This document shows positions 15,491 through 23,919 of a DNA stretch of 24,991 bases, piece by piece. A model generated the notes under the pieces. That model was not told the DNA's origin. It ran no database searches and was given only the letters and a program-made list of their open reading frames with translations. The translations under genes and the position numbers were made by a program. Position 1 is the first letter of the stretch, and each line of letters starts with the position of its first letter. This DNA comes from an uncultured Clostridiaceae bacterium (GTDB lineage: Bacteria; Bacillota; Clostridia; Lachnospirales; Lachnospiraceae): positions 1-24,991 of the forward strand of contig CABSIM010000040.1 of assembly GCA_902477765.1 (NCBI GenBank), read 5' to 3'.

Positions 15491-16825
15491 ATGGAGTTTT
15501 CTGTTACGAATAAAGAGCTGGAAGCATTCAGAGAAGCATTCAGAAAAGAAAGAGGAAACAGAGCAGCCATGGCGGCTGTCACCAATGCGGGGATCAATGG
15601 GGCGGCAAAAAATCAGGAAGTATTCCGCAGCGTGACTCATGAATTCTCCCTGAGCCTGGATCCGGGAAAAGTGACAGCTCAGAAACAGAGCGGACGCTGT
15701 TGGATGTTTGCAGCCATGAATGTGCTCAGGTATCATCTGATGCACAGCATGAATTTGGACAACTTTGAACTGTCACAGAATTATACGCTGTTTTATGACA
15801 AGCTGGAAAAGAGCAATTACTTTCTGGAAAATATTCTGGAGACACTGGAAGAACCCACAGAAGGACGCCTGATCGACTGGCTTTTAAAATCTCCGCTGGG
15901 AGACGGGGGACAATGGGATATGATATGCAGCCTGATCATGAAATATGGGGTTGTTCCCAAATATGTCATGCCGGAAACTGCAGTCTCATCCATGACGAAA
16001 GAGATGAACGGATATCTGACGGAGAAATTAAGGGAATTTGCCTGCCGCCTGCGCCGTGAATTCCGGGAAGGAAAACCAGCAGAAGAACTCAGAGCAGAAA
16101 AGGAAGAAATGCTGAAGACCATTTACCGGATTCTCTGTATCTGCCTGGGTGAGCCGCCTGAACGGTTTGATTTTGAAGTGACCGGGAAGGACCATGTATT
16201 CCACAGAGAATGCGGTCTGACACCGCAGGAATTTTATAAAAAATATATTGGCCTGGATCTGACGGAATATGTGAGTCTGATCAATGCTCCGACAAAGGAT
16301 AAACCGTTCCACAGAAGCTACACGGTTAAATATCTTGGAAATGTCAGGGAAGGCCGGCAGGTAAGATATCTGAATCTGGAGATTGAAGAACTGAAACGGG
16401 CAGCCATCCGGCAGATGCAGGATGGATTCCCGGTCTGGTTTGGCTGTGACGTAGGGAAATGCTCTTCCAGAGAAGATGGTGTTATGGATCTGAACATGTA
16501 TAACCTGAAGGACATGTTTGACACGGAATTTGCTATGACCAAGGCCGAAAGGCTGGATTATGGTCAGAGTAAAATGTCTCACGCTATGGTTTTCCAGGGA
16601 GTGAATCTGGATGAAAACGGTAAACCCAACCGCTGGAGAGTGGAGAACAGCTGGGGGGAAGAGCGTGGAAAAGATGGCTTTTTTGTCATGAGCGATGCAT
16701 GGTTTGATGAATATATGTATCAGGTTGTGGTGAAAAAATGCTATCTGACAGAAGAGGAAAGAAACGAATATGAGGCGGACCCTGTAGTACTGGAACCCTG
16801 GGATCCTATGGGGGCGCTGGCGTGA
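15491..16825 (+). CDS. pepC: Aminopeptidase C (C1-family bleomycin-hydrolase type)
   Basis: 444 residues, standard length. This cytoplasmic cysteine aminopeptidase normally forms a hexamer that trims peptides from the N-terminus. The catalytic triad is visible: Cys70 in QSGRCWMFA, His364 in MSHAMVF and Asn386 in VENSWGE. The C-terminus ends in PWDPMGALA, the conserved tail that occupies the active-site cleft and limits the enzyme to exopeptidase action. Start ATG 15491 follows AGGAGGAG. It lies 32 nt after the MalY-like gene on the same strand with no evident terminator or promoter between, so it may be the last gene of that operon. Together with the Dpp-like importer it suggests that peptides or peptide-like conjugates may be handled here. 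Housekeeping use is equally possible. Confidence 0.96.
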   Translation: MEFSVTNKELEAFREAFRKERGNRAAMAAVTNAGINGAAKNQEVFRSVTHEFSLSLDPGKVTAQKQSGRCWMFAAMNVLRYHLMHSMNLDNFELSQNYTLFYDKLEKSNYFLENILETLEEPTEGRLIDWLLKSPLGDGGQWDMICSLIMKYGVVPKYVMPETAVSSMTKEMNGYLTEKLREFACRLRREFREGKPAEELRAEKEEMLKTIYRILCICLGEPPERFDFEVTGKDHVFHRECGLTPQEFYKKYIGLDLTEYVSLINAPTKDKPFHRSYTVKYLGNVREGRQVRYLNLEIEELKRAAIRQMQDGFPVWFGCDVGKCSSREDGVMDLNMYNLKDMFDTEFAMTKAERLDYGQSKMSHAMVFQGVNLDENGKPNRWRVENSWGEERGKDGFFVMSDAWFDEYMYQVVVKKCYLTEEERNEYEADPVVLEPWDPMGALA

Positions 16826-16849
16826 AAATGTTGCTGACATACCGCGGCT

Positions 16850-16878
16850 TTGACATTTTTTCCTGAATCGTGTACAAT
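16850..16878 (+). promoter_or_regulatory. Sigma-A promoter of the LTA-synthase-like gene
   Basis: TTGACA (16850-16855), a 17-nt spacer, and TACAAT (16873-16878). The -35 is perfect and the -10 has one mismatch. Transcription would start near 16885, giving a leader of about 30 nt with AGGAG at 16902-16906 as ribosome site. The 90-bp gap after pepC contains no strong terminator; only an A/T-rich AAAATGT/ACATTTT pair is seen. Confidence 0.8.
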
Positions 16879-16904
16879 ACATATCCTGTACAATATGATT
16901 CAGG
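16862..16904. repeat. Inverted and direct repeats across the promoter, possible operator
   Basis: CCTGAATC (16862-16869) and GATTCAGG (16897-16904) form a perfect 8-bp inverted repeat around the -10 box and predicted start site. Inside it, TGTACAAT occurs twice (16871-16878 and 16887-16894) with a 16-bp period, and each copy holds the palindrome TGTACA. The arrangement suits a regulator bound at the start site, or a leader hairpin that includes the ribosome site. Role not established. Confidence 0.45.
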
Positions 16905-16915
16905 AGCTGCGGAAC

Positions 16916-18796
16916 ATGAACATAAAGAAAAATCAACATAATTTTCATTGCGGGGAGCGGCTGAACATACGGGAACTCTGTTTCCGGGCCGCTCTTCTTT
17001 TTATGCCGCCGGTGACGGCATTTTACCTGATGCAGTTTATTTACGGTGCCTGGCCGTGGCAGACGGGTCTGCAGGCTGCGGCAGCAAATATTCTCTGCAT
17101 TGCGGCCGTGTATTTTCTTCTGTGCGCACTGACGGGTTATCCGGCGGTCTGCTGTGTCCTTCTTCATATCTGCTTCGGCTTGTGGGGAGCGGTTAACTAT
17201 TTTGTATCTGTCTATCGGGGAACTCCGGTTCTTCCCTGGGATCTTACAGCCCTGAGAACCGCTTTTGCGGTGTCCGGAAGCTACAGATTCACTCCAACCT
17301 GGCGGATGATGGCGGGAATTCTTCTGGTGATTCTCCTGGTCTGGGGGCTGAGAAAAAGGATGCTGTCCGGGCGGCTGATTCCGGGATTCCGGGGAGCGGC
17401 CGCACGGGCCGCCATTCTGGCTGCCGGTTTTATCTGCCTGGGGCCGGTGGTTCAGCCGGAACGTCTGACGGCGTTTGGCATTGAGACAGATGTGTGGAAC
17501 CAGACCGAGGCATACAAAAATGCGGGAATTGTGGCCTCTTTTCTGAAAAATACAGAGTTCATGAAGGTGGAAGTACCGGAAAATCTGTCGGACCAGTACA
17601 TCGAGGACGCCATGGACCAGGCAGTTCCGGTTCCTCCTGCGGATATCCCGGCGGAGAGACCAAGTATCATCGCCATTATGAACGAATCCTGGGCGGATTT
17701 TGAAGAATTCGGGAATCTGTCTCTGACGGCAGGAGTCATGGATTATGTAAACTCATTGGACAATGCCATTGTGGGGCATGCATATACCTCCGTGTTCGGA
17801 GCCGGAACCAGCACCAGTGAATTTGAGTTCCTTACGGGAAACTCCATGGCGTTTCTTCCGTCCGGAAGCATTCCCTACCAGCAGTATATTCTGGATGATA
17901 CTCCCTCCATGGCCTCTCTTTTAAAAGAAAAGGGGTATCAGACGCTGGCATTTCACCCGGGCGAGGCATCGTCCTGGCAGAGGAACCTGGCGTATCCCAG
18001 GCTTGGATTTGACAGATTTCTCTGTGGAGACGACATGGACGTACCCAGGACAGAACTGCATGGATACATCAGTGATGAGGCGGATTTTTCTCAGGTCATA
18101 AGAGAATTTGAAAACAAGGAAGACGGTCCGCTGTTCCTGTTTAATGTGACGATCCAGAATCATGGAAGCTATACGGACAAGGACTATCCTGCCGAGGTGC
18201 AGCTTGCGGACTGTCCCGGCCGTTACCCGATGGCAGAGCAGTATCTGACTCTGGCCCGTGAGACAGATCAGGCCGTGAGCCGTCTCATTGAATATTTTTC
18301 CCAGGCGGAAGAGCCGGTTCTTCTGGTGATGTTCGGAGACCACCAGCCTTCGGTGGAACAGGAGTTTCTGGACAGAGCATACGGTGTGAAGCAGGAAGAC
18401 ATGACCATGGAACAGTACATGGGAAAATTCAGGGTGCCGTTTTTTATCTGGGCCAATTACCCGCTTCCCATGGAGGGACCGGAGGAAACCAGTCTGAATT
18501 TCCTCTCCCAGTATGTTCTTCGATATGCGGGCATTGAGACAGACGATTACGGGAGGTATCTCTGGAATTTTCAGAAAACGCTGCCGGCCCTGACGTTTGT
18601 GGGCTATACCGATGCGGAGAGAAACGCTCACAGTCATCTGGAAACGGGACGTTATGAAGAAGTCATAGAGGAATACCGCAGTGTCCAGTATATGAGGCTG
18701 TTTGCAGCAGACGCGGCATCAGACTCTGATGCAGATTCCAGGGGGAATTCCGGGAAGGAGACACCGGGGAATACCGAAAGTAATTCTTTTAAATAG
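16916..18796 (+). CDS. LTA-synthase/sulfatase-family membrane phosphotransferase
   Basis: 626 residues. About five N-terminal membrane helices (within roughly 20-180) anchor an extracellular alkaline-phosphatase-fold domain. LtaS-family metal and nucleophile positions are present: Glu257 in MNESW, Thr300 in GAGTSTSEFE, His416 in NHGSY, and Asp475-His476 in FGDHQPS. Such enzymes transfer glycerol-phosphate from phosphatidylglycerol to teichoic acids or modify other envelope glycans. The C-terminal 25 or so residues are a low-complexity Asp/Ser/Gly tail. The start is ATG 16916, 9 nt after AGGAG; an in-frame ATG at 16895 and a TTG at 16850 are less likely, the TTG being the -35 box. It has its own promoter and stands as a single-gene unit. 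A TagF-like or phosphoethanolamine-type specificity cannot be excluded. Confidence 0.9.
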   Translation: MNIKKNQHNFHCGERLNIRELCFRAALLFMPPVTAFYLMQFIYGAWPWQTGLQAAAANILCIAAVYFLLCALTGYPAVCCVLLHICFGLWGAVNYFVSVYRGTPVLPWDLTALRTAFAVSGSYRFTPTWRMMAGILLVILLVWGLRKRMLSGRLIPGFRGAAARAAILAAGFICLGPVVQPERLTAFGIETDVWNQTEAYKNAGIVASFLKNTEFMKVEVPENLSDQYIEDAMDQAVPVPPADIPAERPSIIAIMNESWADFEEFGNLSLTAGVMDYVNSLDNAIVGHAYTSVFGAGTSTSEFEFLTGNSMAFLPSGSIPYQQYILDDTPSMASLLKEKGYQTLAFHPGEASSWQRNLAYPRLGFDRFLCGDDMDVPRTELHGYISDEADFSQVIREFENKEDGPLFLFNVTIQNHGSYTDKDYPAEVQLADCPGRYPMAEQYLTLARETDQAVSRLIEYFSQAEEPVLLVMFGDHQPSVEQEFLDRAYGVKQEDMTMEQYMGKFRVPFFIWANYPLPMEGPEETSLNFLSQYVLRYAGIETDDYGRYLWNFQKTLPALTFVGYTDAERNAHSHLETGRYEEVIEEYRSVQYMRLFAADAASDSDADSRGNSGKETPGNTESNSFK

Positions 18797-18806
18797 TCAG
18801 AATTGA

Positions 18807-18815
18807 TGCTATAAT
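18807..18815 (+). promoter_or_regulatory. Extended -10 promoter of the exoA operon
   Basis: TGCTATAAT is a perfect extended -10 element (TGn plus TATAAT at 18810-18815), starting 11 nt after the upstream stop codon. The -35 region 17 nt upstream is poor (TTTTAA), as tolerated with an extended -10. The start site would be near 18822, giving a leader of about 28 nt. Confidence 0.6.
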
Positions 18816-18849
18816 TATTCTATTGAAAAAAGATTGGAGAATGGCCGCA

Positions 18850-19605
18850 ATGAAAAAAATGATTTCCTGGAACGTCAATGGCCTGAGGGCCTGCCTCGGC
18901 AAGGGATTTATGGATACGGTGAACCATCTGGACGCAGATATTTTCTGCATTCAGGAAAGCAAGCTGCAGGAAGGACAGGTGGAACTGGACATGCCTGGCT
19001 ACCACCAGTTCTGGAATTATGCGGAAAAGAAAGGATATTCCGGAACCGCCATATTTACGAAAGAAGAGCCGCTTTCCGTGGTGAACGGAATCGGAATGGA
19101 AGAACATGACAGGGAAGGCCGGGTCATCACAGCTGAGTTCCCGGAATATTACGTGGTCACCTGTTATACGCCCAATTCCCAGGATGAACTGAAACGCCTG
19201 GATTACAGGATGACCTGGGAAGACGCATTTCTCGGCTATCTGAAGCAGCTGGAGGAAAAGAAACCGGTTATTTTCTGCGGAGACCTGAACGTGGCTCACA
19301 GAGAGATTGATCTGAAGAATCCGAAGACAAACCGGAAGAACGCCGGTTTTACAGATGAGGAAAGAGGAAAGTTTTCCCGGCTTCTGGAAGCCGGATTCAT
19401 CGATACCTACCGTTATTTTTACCCGGACAGGGAAGGGATCTATTCCTGGTGGTCCTACCGGTTTTCAGCCAGAGCCAAAAATGCCGGGTGGCGGATCGAT
19501 TATTTCTGTGTTTCAGAATCCCTGAAGGACAGGCTGGTGAGTGCAGACATCCATACGGAGATCATGGGCAGCGACCATTGTCCGGTGGAACTTGTAATCA
19601 AATAG
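18850..19605 (+). CDS. exoA: Exodeoxyribonuclease III / AP endonuclease (ExoA/XthA family)
   Basis: 251 residues, the usual size. It nicks abasic sites and removes 3' blocking groups in base-excision repair. EEP-fold catalytic residues are visible: Asn8 in SWNVNG, Glu36 in IQESK, Tyr106 in CYTPNS, Asp145 and Asn147 in CGDLNVAH, and Asp242-His243 in GSDHCPV. SWWSYR at 199-204 matches the DNA-contact segment. The start is ATG 18850, because GGAGA at 18836-18840 is 9 nt upstream; the ATG at 18841 touches the ribosome site. It is the first gene of an operon with an ABC-F ATPase (15 nt away) and the GH13-alkyltransferase fusion. Confidence 0.96.
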   Translation: MKKMISWNVNGLRACLGKGFMDTVNHLDADIFCIQESKLQEGQVELDMPGYHQFWNYAEKKGYSGTAIFTKEEPLSVVNGIGMEEHDREGRVITAEFPEYYVVTCYTPNSQDELKRLDYRMTWEDAFLGYLKQLEEKKPVIFCGDLNVAHREIDLKNPKTNRKNAGFTDEERGKFSRLLEAGFIDTYRYFYPDREGIYSWWSYRFSARAKNAGWRIDYFCVSESLKDRLVSADIHTEIMGSDHCPVELVIK

Positions 19606-19620
19606 CGGAGCGGACATATC

Positions 19621-21453
19621 ATGAATCTTGTAACAGCAGAACATCTGACAAAATCATATACAGAGCGCCTCTTATTTGATGATACGGATTTTTCCGTCAA
19701 TGAAGGGGAAAAAATAGGGCTGATCGGGATCAACGGAACCGGAAAGTCCACGTTGCTGAAAATTGTGGCAGGCCTGGAGGAGCCGGATTCCGGACGGGTA
19801 GTCCGGGGAAGGAATCTGAAAATCCGGTATCTGCCTCAGAATCCCGTATTTCAGGAACAGGATACGGTGCTGGACTGTGTGGTGAAGTCCAACGAAGGTC
19901 CGGAGCAGGTCTGGGATCTGGAAAGCCAAGCAAAGGCAATGCTGAACCGCCTGGGCATCACAGACCATACTGCCAGGGCAGGGACACTTTCCGGAGGACA
20001 GAAAAAAAGGGTGGCGCTGGCAGGCGTTCTGCTGGCTTCGGCAGATCTGCTGATTCTGGACGAGCCTACCAATCACCTGGACAGTGAAATGGCCGACTGG
20101 CTGGAGGATTATCTAAAGAACTTTAAGGGCGCCCTCCTGATGATCACCCATGACAGGTATTTTCTGGACAGCGTGACCAACCGGATCGTGGAGCTGGACA
20201 ACGGAAAGCTTTACAGCTATCAGACCAATTATGAAGGCTTTCTGGAACTGAAGGCAGAGCGAATGGATATGGAGCGGGCATCAGAACGGAAGCGCCAGAC
20301 CATTCTGAGAAATGAACTGGAATGGATGAAGCGTGGGGCCAGAGCCAGGTCAACCAAGCAGAAAGGCCGGATCATGCGTTATGAGGCTCTGAAAGAGAAG
20401 AAAGGTCCGGCAGAGGAAGAAGCTGTGGAGATGGAGTCGGTTTCCAGCCGGCTGGGACGGACCACGGTGGAGCTGACGGATATCTGCAAGGCATATGGGG
20501 ACAGAGTCCTGATCCGTGACTACACGTATTTTTTCCTGAAACAGGACAGAATCGGCTATATCGGACCCAACGGCAGCGGAAAATCCACGCTGATGAAGAT
20601 CATTGCGGGCTGGGAACAGCCGGATTCCGGACAGGTGGAAATCGGACAGACCGTAAAGATCGGATATTTTTCCCAGGAAAATGAAGATATGGACACAGAC
20701 CTGCGGGTCATTGACTATATCCGGAACGTGGCAGAATATGTAAAGACAAAAGACGGCAGCATCAGCGCATCCCAGATGCTGGAACGGTTTCTGTTCCCGC
20801 CGTCCATGCAGTATACGGTGATCCGGAAGCTGTCTGGAGGAGAAAGAAGGCGGCTGTACCTGCTGAAAATCCTGATGGGAGCTCCCAATGTCCTGATTCT
20901 GGACGAGCCCACCAATGATCTGGATATCCGGACGCTTATGATACTGGAAGATTATCTGGACGGTTTTCAGGGAATCGTGATCACTGTATCTCATGACAGG
21001 TATTTTCTGGACCGGGTGGCCAGACGGATCTTTGCCTTTGAAGGAAACGGAATTCTTCGCCAGTATGAAGGCGGATTCACGGATTACCAGGCGGCAAAGG
21101 CCCTGAGGGAAGAGGCCGGGGCCGGAAGCGACGGACAGGCGGGGAGCAGAAAGAAAGAAACGGCACAGACGGAAAAAACGCCTGACCGCAGAAAGACGGA
21201 AAAACCCAGAGAAAAGAAACTGAAGTTCTCGTATCAGGAACAGAGAGAATGGAATACCATTGAGGAAGAGATTGCGGCTCTGGAGGAGAAGGCTGCAGAA
21301 CTGGAAAAGCAGGTGGAAGAAGCTGCCAGGGATTATGGGAAACTCAGGGAACTGATGGGAGAAAAAGAGAAGACCGAAGCCATGCTGGAAGAGAAAATGG
21401 AGCGCTGGATGTACCTGAATGAGCTGGCAGAGAAAATTGCAGCCCAGAAATAG
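19621..21453 (+). CDS. ABC-F family ATPase, Uup/YfmR type
   Basis: 610 residues with two ABC domains and no membrane segments, so a soluble ribosome-associated or DNA-associated ATPase. Domain 1: Walker A GINGTGKST at 36-44, signature LSGGQ at 123-127, Walker B with LDEPTNHLD. The linker arm, about 215-265, has EWMKRGARARSTKQKGR, typical of the Uup group. Domain 2: Walker A GPNGSGKST at 315-323, signature LSGGE at 404-408, LDEPTNDLD. The C-terminus (about 485-610) is a charged linker plus a coiled coil (core EEEIAALEEKAAELEKQVEE), the Uup C-terminal domain. Uup/YfmR proteins assist stalled ribosomes, and Uup also affects transposon excision and branched DNA. Start ATG 19621 has GGAGCGGA upstream overlapping the exoA stop. 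Confidence 0.93.
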   Translation: MNLVTAEHLTKSYTERLLFDDTDFSVNEGEKIGLIGINGTGKSTLLKIVAGLEEPDSGRVVRGRNLKIRYLPQNPVFQEQDTVLDCVVKSNEGPEQVWDLESQAKAMLNRLGITDHTARAGTLSGGQKKRVALAGVLLASADLLILDEPTNHLDSEMADWLEDYLKNFKGALLMITHDRYFLDSVTNRIVELDNGKLYSYQTNYEGFLELKAERMDMERASERKRQTILRNELEWMKRGARARSTKQKGRIMRYEALKEKKGPAEEEAVEMESVSSRLGRTTVELTDICKAYGDRVLIRDYTYFFLKQDRIGYIGPNGSGKSTLMKIIAGWEQPDSGQVEIGQTVKIGYFSQENEDMDTDLRVIDYIRNVAEYVKTKDGSISASQMLERFLFPPSMQYTVIRKLSGGERRRLYLLKILMGAPNVLILDEPTNDLDIRTLMILEDYLDGFQGIVITVSHDRYFLDRVARRIFAFEGNGILRQYEGGFTDYQAAKALREEAGAGSDGQAGSRKKETAQTEKTPDRRKTEKPREKKLKFSYQEQREWNTIEEEIAALEEKAAELEKQVEEAARDYGKLRELMGEKEKTEAMLEEKMERWMYLNELAEKIAAQK

Positions 21454-21486
21454 GAGATCCGGGCCGGAAAACAGGGGGGAAACAAT

Positions 21487-23907
21487 TTGGAGGACTGGCA
21501 GAAAAGAAATGAGATCCTGTATCCGCTTGGTGTGACGCTGGTAAACGGGGGAGCAAAGGTGCTGGTCTGTGCGGAGGCGGATTCGTGCAGGCTGCTGCTT
21601 TACCGGAAAGGAGAAGCAGAACCGTGTGAAACCCTGGAATTCGATGAGAAAGAACGGATCGGAAACGTCTGGTCCATGGATCTGAAAAGGACCGGACTGG
21701 AAGAACTGGAATATTGTTTTGAAGCCGGAGGAAAGAAGTTTGAAGATCCCTTCGGCAGGGAATTTTCGGGAAGGGAACACTGGGCAGACACAGAGAACCG
21801 GCCGGAGTGTCTCCGGAGCCGGTTTGTGACGGAAGAATTCTGCTGGGACGGGGACCGGAGACCGCAGATTCCCCTTAATGAAACGTTTCTGTACCGGGTC
21901 CATGTGCGGGGGTTTACCAGGCATGACTCTTCCGGCGTAAAAGCTCCGGGAACGTTCAGGGCGGTAATGGAAAAGATTCCTTATATGAAGGAACTGGGAG
22001 TGACCGCCGTGGAACTGATGCCGGTGACAGAATTTGACGAAGTCATGCTGCCGGAAAACGGATCAGCAGGACCTTTCCGGAAGCCGGAACCCACAGGGGT
22101 CATTAATTACTGGGGCTATGCCCCTTCCCTTCTTCTGGCCCCCAAGGCAGCTTATGCCTCGGGATCGGGAAAAAGCCCTGTGCAGGAACTGAAGGAACTG
22201 ATCCGGGAACTGCATAAAAACGGAATGGAGTGTATTCCGGAACTTTATTTTACCGGGAAGGAACATCCGCAGATGGTCCTCCATGTCCTCCGTTACTGGG
22301 TGCAGGAATATCATGCCGACGGTTTCCGCCTGTCAGGCTTCATCAGGGCGGACATGGTTGCGGAAGATCCCTTCCTTGCGGATACCAAGCTGTTCTGTTC
22401 CGGCTGGGAAGGTGCTCTGCCGGGGCGGCAGTGCTGCGGATATCCCCAGGCTGATGATGGGCCTGTGACGGTCAGAAAGAAACATCTGGCAGAGTATAAT
22501 GACCAGTTCCAGACAGATATGCGCCGGCTTCTGAAAGGCGACGAAGATATGATGAATGCCCTGGCATTCCGGATACGGAGAAATCCGCCGGAGTACGGGA
22601 CGGTCAACTATATGGCCAACACCAACGGATTCACCATGATGGACATGGTTTCCTACGACAGGAAGCACAATGAAAAGAACGGAGAAGACAACCGGGACGG
22701 CAGTGATTATAACTATTCCTGGAACTGCGGGGCGGAAGGTCCCACCAGAAAAAGGAAAGTACTGCTTCTCAGGAAGAAACAGCTGAGAAATGCATTTCTG
22801 CTGCTTTTCCTGAGTCAGGGAACGCCTGCAGTCCTGGCCGGCGATGAATTCGGAAATTCCCAGGGCGGCAACAACAACGCATACTGCCAGGACAATGAGA
22901 TCTCATGGCTCGACTGGAATATGTCCGATATGGGCCGGGACATTCTGGCGTTTGTCCGGCATGCGTCGGCGTTCCGGAAGAAACATCCTGTGTTTCATAT
23001 GGACAGGGAACCCAGGCTCATGGATTACCGGTCACTGGGACGGCCTGACATGTCCTATCATGGGGTCAATGCCTGGAAGCCGGAATATGAGAATTTCCGC
23101 AGACAGCTGGGAATCCTGTACTGGGGCCCCTATGGAAAAGGAAAAGACGGCGGGGAGGACGATACCTTTTACGTGGCGTGCAATATGCACTGGGAACCCC
23201 ACGTATTCGGACTTCCCAATCTTCCGAAAGGCTGCCGGTGGCATGTGGCTTTTGACACGTCCAGGGAAGCGGTCAACGGATTCTATGAAGAGGAAGAGGA
23301 ACCGCCGCTGAAAAATCAGAAGGAAACCGTGGTTCCGCCGCGCACCATCATGGTGCTGAGAAGCAGAGTAAGCAGCGGATATTATACCTATGATACCAGT
23401 GTGGGAGAAATCACCATTTCCTGCCGGGACGGTGCCGTTACCGGAATCCGCTTTGGAAAGACGGTTCCCGGAGACAGCGGGCTGGAGGAAACGCGGACCA
23501 GCCTCACGGATCAGGCATACCGGCAGCTGGAAGAATACTTTGCCGGAAAAAGAACAGAATTTGATCTGCCTCTGGATATGGAAGGAACCGAGTTCCAGAA
23601 AAAAGTCTGGAAGGCGCTTCTGGAGATTCCCTATGGAGAAACCAGAAGCTATAAGGAAATAGCCGCGCGCATCGGAGACGAAAAGGCCTGCCGTGCAGTG
23701 GGGATGGCCAATAACAGAAATCCCATTGCCATTGTGGTGCCCTGCCACAGGGTCGTGGGCGCCGGCGGTTCTCTCACCGGTTATGCCGGAGGGCTGGATC
23801 TGAAGGAAAAGCTTCTGACGCTGGAGAAACAGAACCGGGGTACGGCAGAGAGACGGAAAACAGAACCGGAAACAAAAACGGAAAAAGAGCTGAAAAAAAG
23901 ACAGTGA
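21487..23907 (+). CDS. Fusion: catalytically degenerate GH13 debranching-like module + O6-alkylguanine-DNA alkyltransferase
   Basis: 806 residues in one uninterrupted frame. Residues 1-115 resemble a CBM48-like beta domain, about 130-500 a GH13 barrel of the isoamylase/GlgX type (FLYRVHVRGFTRHDSSGV at 134-151, MVSYDRKHNEKNGEDNRDG at 387-405), and about 540-625 its C-terminal beta domain ending PPRTIMVLRSR. After VSSG the alkyltransferase starts (YYTYDTSVGEITIS, 632-645), with HTH IPYGETRSYKEIA, RAVGMANNRNP at 736-746 and active site PCHRV (Cys753). The GH13 residues are replaced: nucleophile Asp to Ser283 (DGFRLSG), acid/base Glu to Ser305 (CSGW), His-Asp to Thr379-Asn380 (NTNGFT), and region I NH to FT (ELYFTG). 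The start is TTG 21487 after AGGGGGG; no nearby in-frame ATG exists. No ribosome site precedes a possible internal start. A Lys/Glu-rich tail ends it. Confidence 0.88.
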   Translation: MEDWQKRNEILYPLGVTLVNGGAKVLVCAEADSCRLLLYRKGEAEPCETLEFDEKERIGNVWSMDLKRTGLEELEYCFEAGGKKFEDPFGREFSGREHWADTENRPECLRSRFVTEEFCWDGDRRPQIPLNETFLYRVHVRGFTRHDSSGVKAPGTFRAVMEKIPYMKELGVTAVELMPVTEFDEVMLPENGSAGPFRKPEPTGVINYWGYAPSLLLAPKAAYASGSGKSPVQELKELIRELHKNGMECIPELYFTGKEHPQMVLHVLRYWVQEYHADGFRLSGFIRADMVAEDPFLADTKLFCSGWEGALPGRQCCGYPQADDGPVTVRKKHLAEYNDQFQTDMRRLLKGDEDMMNALAFRIRRNPPEYGTVNYMANTNGFTMMDMVSYDRKHNEKNGEDNRDGSDYNYSWNCGAEGPTRKRKVLLLRKKQLRNAFLLLFLSQGTPAVLAGDEFGNSQGGNNNAYCQDNEISWLDWNMSDMGRDILAFVRHASAFRKKHPVFHMDREPRLMDYRSLGRPDMSYHGVNAWKPEYENFRRQLGILYWGPYGKGKDGGEDDTFYVACNMHWEPHVFGLPNLPKGCRWHVAFDTSREAVNGFYEEEEEPPLKNQKETVVPPRTIMVLRSRVSSGYYTYDTSVGEITISCRDGAVTGIRFGKTVPGDSGLEETRTSLTDQAYRQLEEYFAGKRTEFDLPLDMEGTEFQKKVWKALLEIPYGETRSYKEIAARIGDEKACRAVGMANNRNPIAIVVPCHRVVGAGGSLTGYAGGLDLKEKLLTLEKQNRGTAERRKTEPETKTEKELKKRQ
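23377..23850 (+). other. Alkyltransferase (Ogt/MGMT) domain within the fusion
   Basis: This segment of the fusion encodes the full DNA-repair module: a small N-terminal ribonuclease-like domain, then the DNA-binding domain with EIPYGETRSYKEIA, the arginine-finger motif CRAVGMANN, the active-site PCHRVVGAGG (Cys at 23743-23745) and the closing GYAGGLDLKEKLLTLE. All expected motifs are intact, so alkyl transfer to Cys753 should be possible. The same operon starts with exoA, another DNA-repair gene. Confidence 0.9.
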
Positions 23908-23919
23908 AAGATGAACAGG

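Noticed and set aside
16850..16915. N-terminal extension of the LTA-synthase-like protein starting at a TTG
   Set aside because: The TTG is the -35 hexamer of a near-consensus promoter; ATG 16916 has a proper ribosome site.
20350..21924. Long open frame (over 500 codons) on the minus strand under the ABC-F and fusion genes
   Set aside because: It is antisense to two clear genes, its composition is rich in Phe, Pro and Ser as expected of a shadow frame, and no domain is recognisable. Similar long antisense frames under 7590-9858 and 12010-13296 were rejected for the same reason.
23340..23400. Separate start for the alkyltransferase inside the fusion
   Set aside because: In-frame ATG, GTG or TTG codons near the junction have no purine-rich ribosome site upstream, and no stop separates the two parts.
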